From Candidimonas sp. (GTDB taxonomy: Bacteria; Pseudomonadota; Gammaproteobacteria; Burkholderiales; Burkholderiaceae_B): 33,179 bases of DNA. The stretch lies in contig SCQX01000160.1 of NCBI GenBank assembly GCA_004298545.1, forward strand, positions 1 through 33,179, given 5' to 3'. Positions within the stretch are counted from its first letter, which is position 1. Each line of letters starts with the position of its first letter. Both the position numbers and the translations under genes were made by a program. Shown piece after piece: positions 30,897-33,179 of this stretch. The notes under the pieces were generated by a model. It was not told the DNA's origin. It saw only the letters and a program-made list of their open reading frames with translations, and did not search any database.

Positions 30897-31532
30897 CTAC
30901 TTGCCGACCACCAGGCGGTCGCTCTTCATCAGCGCCCACTGGCGCTCATACTCCATGATCTTGGCGACGCTGTCCACGAAGGCATCGTCGTAGCCGAAAC
31001 GATGCAGAAGATGGAACCCGGTTTCCAGACCCGACGAGATACCGCCGGCGGTGATGACACGCCCGGTGTCGACGACCCGATGGCGGTCGATCTGACACTT
31101 GGGCGCAATCTTGGCCAGGCGGTCGATGGGCACCAGCTTTTCGGACGGATCGCCATTCTTGCGGCTGGTACCCTTGATACCGTCGAGAATTCCGGCCGCG
31201 CCGTAGATCCACGCGCCCGTGCAGACACTGACCAGCAGGGTCTTCTCCGGCAGCCCACGAACGAAACCGAGCAACCGGCCATTGTGCATTTCCCGGCGGG
31301 TGCCGATACCGCCCGGAATCAGGAATGCGTCCATGTCGGGGTGATCATCCAACGCATAACGCGGCGTCACCTTGAAGCCGGCGGTGCCTTCCACCGACAC
31401 GGCGGTATCGCCGACCAAAAACGGTTCCAGCTCCGGATCGAGACGCTGCGCAACCGCGAACACACCGAACGGCGCGGTGAAGTCGACGACTTCCACGCCC
31501 TCGAACACATAGACACCCAAACGCTTACCCAC
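30897..31532 (-). CDS. DJ-1/PfpI family protein
   Basis: About 211 residues. The start is GTG 31532, chosen because AAGGAG lies eight bases upstream (31540-31545) and MGKRLGVYVFEGVEVVDF begins the fold directly; an ATG at 31586 would add an unlikely tail and overlap the operator. The elbow is LLVSVCTGAWIYGAAGIL with Cys104, and Glu11 or Glu14 is a candidate for the conserved acidic partner. VITAGGISSGLETGFHLL follows. It is a paralogue of the downstream 30739 gene and is divergent from a CGNR regulator. Substrate is unknown. Confidence 0.85.
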   Translation of the reverse strand: MGKRLGVYVFEGVEVVDFTAPFGVFAVAQRLDPELEPFLVGDTAVSVEGTAGFKVTPRYALDDHPDMDAFLIPGGIGTRREMHNGRLLGFVRGLPEKTLLVSVCTGAWIYGAAGILDGIKGTSRKNGDPSEKLVPIDRLAKIAPKCQIDRHRVVDTGRVITAGGISSGLETGFHLLHRFGYDDAFVDSVAKIMEYERQWALMKSDRLVVGK

Positions 31533-31569
31533 TACATTCTCCTTTCCGCCCCACCCGGGGCGCAACTGA

Positions 31570-31605
31570 TTCAACTTAAGCGTCACTAATGTATACTTGC
31601 ATTAG
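31570..31605 (+). promoter_or_regulatory. Candidate promoter and operator of the CGNR regulator
   Basis: TTCAAC (31570-31575) and TATACT (31592-31597) are 16 bases apart. The -10 sits inside a perfect inverted repeat CTAATG-N8-CATTAG (31586-31605), as expected for autoregulation that may also affect the divergent DJ-1/PfpI gene. Confidence 0.45.
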
Positions 31606-31650
31606 CATCATGTCTACCGGCGTGAACACACACAGCCAACGAACGCGACG

Positions 31651-32226
31651 ATGAACACGTCCCCCGACTTTCCACTTCTTGGCGAACCACTCGCGCTGGA
31701 CTTGGCCAACACACGGATTTGCCGCCAGGGAACTGTCGTCGATCTGCTGCGCAACGCGTCGGGCCTGACGTCCTGGCTGCGCGCCGAGCGCGAGCGCCTG
31801 GTGTGGCGCGGGCGCGCCACGGCAGAAGACTTCACGGCCGTCGCCACACTGCGCGACACCATCGACGCGTTGCTGCACGCGAAATGCGCATCCGCGACCA
31901 CGCCGCAAGCCGCAGTCGATGCGCTGAATCGCATCCTCACGAAGCCGGTACCCGATCAATATCTCACCTGGAACGCCGCGGGCCCGAAGCGGGCGATGGC
32001 ATCGGGTTCGTCCGCGGTGCGCCGGCAACTGCTGCTGCACACCCTGGCATGCGACGCACTGGAGGTACTGACCGGGCGTGACGCCCCCCGGCTGCGCAAA
32101 TGCCGGCAACCCGGCTGCCGACTGCTTTTCATTGCGCACAACCCGCGCCGGCTCTGGTGCTCTGGCACCAGCTGCGGCAACCGCGCGCGCGTCGCCCGGC
32201 ACTATCGGCAGTCCCACCCAGGGTAG
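31651..32226 (+). CDS. CGNR zinc-finger (ABATE domain) transcriptional regulator
   Basis: 191 residues. The N-terminal ABATE-type domain starts PLLGEPLALDLANTRIC. The C-terminal zinc finger has CRQPGCRLLF and CSGTSCGNRARVARHYR, giving four Cys and the CGNR signature. Such proteins are small DNA-binding regulators, often beside an enzyme gene they control. Here it is divergent from a DJ-1/PfpI gene across an inverted repeat, which suggests a local regulator-enzyme pair. No strong ribosome binding site is visible before ATG 31651. Confidence 0.87.
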   Translation: MNTSPDFPLLGEPLALDLANTRICRQGTVVDLLRNASGLTSWLRAERERLVWRGRATAEDFTAVATLRDTIDALLHAKCASATTPQAAVDALNRILTKPVPDQYLTWNAAGPKRAMASGSSAVRRQLLLHTLACDALEVLTGRDAPRLRKCRQPGCRLLFIAHNPRRLWCSGTSCGNRARVARHYRQSHPG

Positions 32227-32370
32227 CGGCGAACAAGCCGATTTGGCCGACGGGCACGGCGCGAAAACAAAATTTTTTAGCGTGTCAAGATTTGCAACAG
32301 AACGGCACCCGCGGACACGCGTGAAGTGCTAGAGTGGCGCCATCGTCATGACCAAGAGTTATCCCACGCA

Positions 32371-32835
32371 ATGAAGAACGTTTTCCTGGCTGCGGTTCTG
32401 ATGGCGGCGGCCTTCCCCGTGGCGGCCCAAGTGGGCGTGTCGATCAGCGTCGGCGAGCCCGGCTTCTACGGCCAGATCGACATCGGCGGCGCACCGCCCC
32501 CGCAGCTCGTTTATCCACAGCCCGTCATCATTGCGCCCGCGCCACAATACGTCGGCGTGCCGCCGATTTATTTGCGAGTACCGCCCGGTTATGCCAGACA
32601 CTGGCGCGACCACTGCGCTCAATACCGCGCCTGCGGCCGGCCGGTGTACTTCGTGCGCAACGACTGGTATGAGAACCACTACGTCCCGTACTACCGCGGC
32701 CGGCACGGGTCCCCGCACTACGAGAACCGTGGGCGCGGACACGAAGAACACGCTGACCGCCGCGGCGAGCATCACGGTGACCACGGAAACCATGGGGGCC
32801 ACGGAGACCACGACCGGGATTGGCACGGGCGTTAA
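32371..32835 (+). CDS. Secreted protein with His-rich C-terminus
   Basis: 154 residues from ATG 32371. A signal peptide (FLAAVLMAAAFPVAA) is followed by VGVSISVGEPGFYGQIDIGG and a Pro/Tyr-rich middle (PPPQLVYPQPVIIAPAPQY), a pattern I know from Burkholderiales periplasmic or envelope proteins of unknown function. Two Cys occur in HCAQYRACGRP. The last 40 residues are very rich in His, Asp, Glu and Gly (EEHADRRGEHHGDHGNHG), a likely metal-binding tail. It stands alone. Confidence 0.78.
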   Translation: MKNVFLAAVLMAAAFPVAAQVGVSISVGEPGFYGQIDIGGAPPPQLVYPQPVIIAPAPQYVGVPPIYLRVPPGYARHWRDHCAQYRACGRPVYFVRNDWYENHYVPYYRGRHGSPHYENRGRGHEEHADRRGEHHGDHGNHGGHGDHDRDWHGR

Positions 32836-32915
32836 GCCTCGCGCGAACGATCCCGGGGTTTGCTATGGCAACCTGGCGCTAGGCATCGGGGCGGGCGCAC
32901 GGCCGGTTTCAACGG

Positions 32916-33179
32916 CTACTGGCGGCCGCCTATGACGCGCGAGCGGCCGGCCAGTGACCCGAAAACCGCCATGACGACCGCCAGCGCAACGCCAATGTAC
33001 AGGGTAAGTGTCCAGCTTCCCGTTACTTCATGCAGCCGGCCGGCCAGCGTTGGCCCCGAAGCGGCAAGCAAGTAGCCCACGCACTGCGCCATGCCCGAGA
33101 GTGCCGCCGCCTGGTGGGCATTGTGGGTGCGCAGACCCATGAACATCAGCGCCAGCAGCACCCCGCCCCCCGAGCCAAA
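32916..33179 (-). CDS. MFS transporter, CynX/NimT-like (5' partial)
   Basis: Only the C-terminal 87 or so residues are in the window; the frame stays open to the right edge. Two hydrophobic stretches are visible, around SGMAQCVGYLLAASGP and WTLTLYIGVALAVVMAVFGS. The text GLRTHNAHQAAALSGMAQ is typical of the cyanate/2-nitroimidazole transporter family (CynX/NimT) of the major facilitator superfamily. Substrate is unknown. Confidence 0.75.
   Translation of the reverse strand, partial: FGSGGGVLLALMFMGLRTHNAHQAAALSGMAQCVGYLLAASGPTLAGRLHEVTGSWTLTLYIGVALAVVMAVFGSLAGRSRVIGGRQ

Noticed and set aside
29849-31589. Two long plus-strand open frames
   Set aside because: They are antisense to the two DJ-1/PfpI genes and have Arg/Ala-rich shadow composition.

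Overview
The window is high-GC DNA from a bacterium, most likely a betaproteobacterium of the Burkholderiales. The main reason is the co-directional block hemA-prfA-prmC-grxD-ubiX on the minus strand, an order familiar from Alcaligenaceae/Burkholderiales. A Burkholderiales-type tRNA-Phe(GAA) follows it. The assignment rests on gene order and protein character only.

Region 1 (1-7900) is core genome: the C-terminal part of an M61 peptidase, a thioredoxin-reductase-like flavoprotein without a CxxC pair, folB, the hemA-to-ubiX block, and tRNA-Phe.

Region 2 (7902 to about 19800) looks like an acquired defence island inserted next to the tRNA. It starts with a frameshifted ISL3-type element. Next comes a compact three-gene ubiquitin-like operon on the minus strand: a one-domain multiubiquitin-family Ubl, a DUF6791/ThiF E1-like protein with a candidate E2-like N-terminus, and a DUF6527 metal-site protein. 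The genes overlap or nearly touch. Facing it across one promoter region is an XRE repressor gene overlapped with an ImmA/IrrE (HELGH) metalloprotease gene, a likely regulator/sensor pair. A stretch with four direct repeats resembling a transposon end follows, then a type I restriction-modification operon in the order hsdR-hsdS-hsdM, preceded by a 23-codon ORF with a good ribosome binding site. The island ends with a ribbon-helix-helix/ParE-like toxin-antitoxin pair and a poorly defined remnant stretch.

Region 3 (19800-33179) is metabolic and accessory. It contains tsdB-tsdA (thiosulfate to tetrathionate), two divergent predicted glycoside hydrolases (a clan GH-A-like TIM barrel and a GH76-like protein) and a secreted class C beta-lactamase-like serine hydrolase. 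An IS21 istA remnant follows, then an overlapping DHFR-like/cupin pair, a DUF2501 protein with an unrecognised upstream partner, a secreted dienelactone-hydrolase-like protein, two DJ-1/PfpI proteins and a divergent CGNR zinc-finger regulator. The window closes with a secreted His-rich protein and the C-terminus of a CynX/NimT-type MFS transporter.

The strongest candidate for an under-described system is the Ubl operon with its XRE-ImmA module (9184-12401).
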